In this document: in pieces, positions 63,022 through 64,000 of the stretch
How positions within the stretch are numbered: the stretch's first letter is position 1
Layout of the letters: each line of letters begins with the position of its first letter
NCBI GenBank assembly: GCA_905181585.1
Contig: CAJIYG010000002.1
Span: forward strand, 372,001 to 436,000
Length of the DNA stretch: 64,000 bases
Direction: 5' to 3'
From: an uncultured Flavobacteriales bacterium
Lineage (GTDB): Bacteria > Bacteroidota > Bacteroidia > Flavobacteriales > BACL11
The notes under the pieces: model-generated
Database searches by the model: none
What the model saw: the letters and a program-made list of their open reading frames with translations, nothing else
What the model was told of the DNA's origin: nothing
Made by a program: the position numbers and the translations under genes

Positions 63022-64000
63022 ATGATATACTCTGTAAATGAAATAGCTAATTTTGTAGATGGAAAAGTACTTGGTTCCGGAGATATATCGATAAGTAATA
63101 TTCAAAAAATAGAAGTTGCAAAAAAGGGAGATATATCATTTATTTCAAACTCCAAATACCTTAAATATCTTAAATCTACAAAAGCTAGTGCTGTAATAAT
63201 TGATGATGTCAATCACGAAACTAATAATACTACATTAATTATTGTTAAAGACGCTTATTTGGCTCTAGCAAAATTAATTCAAAAATTTGAAAAGAAAAAA
63301 AAATTAAATAAAGGTATCTCTGATAAAACAGAGATTGGAGTTAATTTACAGTTTGGAAATGATTCTTATATTGGATCATTTACAAATATTGGTGATAATG
63401 TAACAATTGGGGGAAATGTTACAATAATGAATAACTGTTCTATTGGACATGATGTTATAATTTCAGATAATACAACAATTTATCCATCTGTAAGCATATA
63501 TGATTCATGTGAAATTGGAAAAAACAACATTATTCACTCAGGATCTGTTATTGGATCAGATGGTTTTGGTTTTGCTCAAAACAAAGATTCTTTTAATAAA
63601 ATCTCACAAATTGGTAATGTTAAAACTGAAGAAAATGTTGAAATTGGTGCTAATACTACAATTGATCGGGGAACAATTGGATCAACATTAATAAAAAATG
63701 GTGTTAAGTTAGATAATCAAATTCAAATTGGTCATAATGTTATTATTGGCTCAAATACTGTTATCGCAGGTCTTGTTGCTATAGCAGGTTCAACTATAAT
63801 TGGAGATAATTGCATGATAGGTGGGCAGTGCGCTATAGCAGGACATTTAAAAATTGGTAATAATGTTAAAATAGCTGGTAATAGTGGCGTTGGCTCAAAC
63901 ATTAAGGATAATCAAACAATTCAGGGCATTTATGCATTTAACAAACAAGATTTTCAACGATCTTATATAATCTTCAAAAGACTTCCTGAACTTTCTAAAA
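63022..64000 (+). CDS. lpxD: UDP-3-O-acylglucosamine N-acyltransferase (partial, runs off the window)
   Basis: The first 326 residues, open at the right edge. The N-terminal UDP-binding domain begins MIYSVNEIANFVDGKVLG. The left-handed beta-helix follows (from about residue 100) with many hexapeptide repeats. Catalytic His is in IQIGHNVIIG, and GSDGFGFAQ and TTIDRGTIGSTLI are family hallmarks. LpxD adds the N-linked acyl chain in lipid A synthesis. Together with lpxB this shows the cell makes lipid A. It is the second gene after the HD phosphohydrolase (35-nt gap). Confidence 0.96.
   Translation, partial: MIYSVNEIANFVDGKVLGSGDISISNIQKIEVAKKGDISFISNSKYLKYLKSTKASAVIIDDVNHETNNTTLIIVKDAYLALAKLIQKFEKKKKLNKGISDKTEIGVNLQFGNDSYIGSFTNIGDNVTIGGNVTIMNNCSIGHDVIISDNTTIYPSVSIYDSCEIGKNNIIHSGSVIGSDGFGFAQNKDSFNKISQIGNVKTEENVEIGANTTIDRGTIGSTLIKNGVKLDNQIQIGHNVIIGSNTVIAGLVAIAGSTIIGDNCMIGGQCAIAGHLKIGNNVKIAGNSGVGSNIKDNQTIQGIYAFNKQDFQRSYIIFKRLPELSK

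Noticed and set aside
63500-63691. Short plus-strand frame inside lpxD
   Set aside because: Overlaps the hexapeptide-repeat coding region in another frame.
1-64000. CRISPR arrays, insertion sequences, prophage or integron parts
   Set aside because: No regularly spaced repeats, transposase, integrase or flanking inverted/direct repeats; gene content is chromosomal core.

Overview
The window is a continuous piece of a very AT-rich bacterial chromosome carrying about 62 tightly packed genes. It points to the Bacteroidota, most likely a small-genome marine member of the Flavobacteriales. The evidence is: three secreted proteins with type IX secretion (T9SS) C-terminal sorting domains; the T9SS response regulator PorX; the Bacteroidota -7 promoter box TAnnTTTG in front of about twenty genes with no obvious Shine-Dalgarno sequences; OstA-like, DUF2279, MbnP and PD40-OmpA families; and a ~480-residue GAPDH. 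I saw no mobile element, CRISPR array, rRNA or tRNA, so this looks like core rather than accessory DNA.

Layout. 1-3.6 kb: end of a RelA/SpoT homologue, fur, purA and an LptA/OstA-like protein. 3.6-10.8 kb: PD40-OmpA protein, queE, bifunctional ftcD, lpxB, a small membrane protein, surE, a zinc peptidase and a 65-residue conserved protein. 10.8-11.2 kb: the only non-coding gap above 300 bases. 11.2-17.6 kb: a DUF4019-like protein, a cupredoxin-Kazal T9SS cargo, yaaA, an EamA transporter, a thioredoxin-like protein, an Smr protein and a DUF2279 protein. 17.6-23.2 kb: phosphohexomutase, mltG, a seven-haem TPR lipoprotein, a GNAT protein and dapF. 23.3-29 kb: gap, a membrane protein, an SGNH hydrolase, dnaK and a lipoprotein. 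29.1-35 kb: a coiled-coil SPOR-like protein, panB, an RluA enzyme and priA. 35.1-39.5 kb: an MbnP/MbnH-like pair, an M43-type metalloprotease and mqnE. 39.5-47.1 kb: rluD, a T9SS protein, a PASTA protein, ddl, an unknown membrane protein, an acetyltransferase and a metallophosphoesterase. 47.1-50.1 kb: an Asp/Asn hydroxylase-like protein, two small conserved proteins, a Rieske oxygenase and a NUDIX protein. 50.1-55.8 kb: pyrE, an SRPBCC protein, birA, rsfS, ftsH, a DUF2007 protein, cdsA and psd. 55.8-64 kb: a cysteine-rich secreted protein, an O-methyltransferase, proline dehydrogenase, ald, tsaE, porX, an HD phosphohydrolase and the start of lpxD.

Themes. Envelope building is prominent (lpxB, lpxD, OstA-like, mltG, ddl, dapF, cdsA, psd). 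T9SS biology is represented by porX, three cargos and a PorE-like TPR-PD40-OmpA protein. Redox and metal proteins include the MbnP/MbnH pair, the heptahaem lipoprotein, the cupredoxin protein, the Rieske oxygenase and mqnE, which implies futalosine-route menaquinone.

Quality caution. Four genes (phosphohexomutase, dnaK, Rieske oxygenase, NUDIX) are each broken by a one- or two-base indel while both halves remain perfectly family-like. Indel errors in the sequence are the simplest explanation. No clearly new multi-gene system is evident. The most interesting items are the MbnP/MbnH pair, the two-domain cupredoxin-Kazal cargo, the apparently leaderless promoters, and the pyrE/NUDIX pair whose start codons share one CATG.
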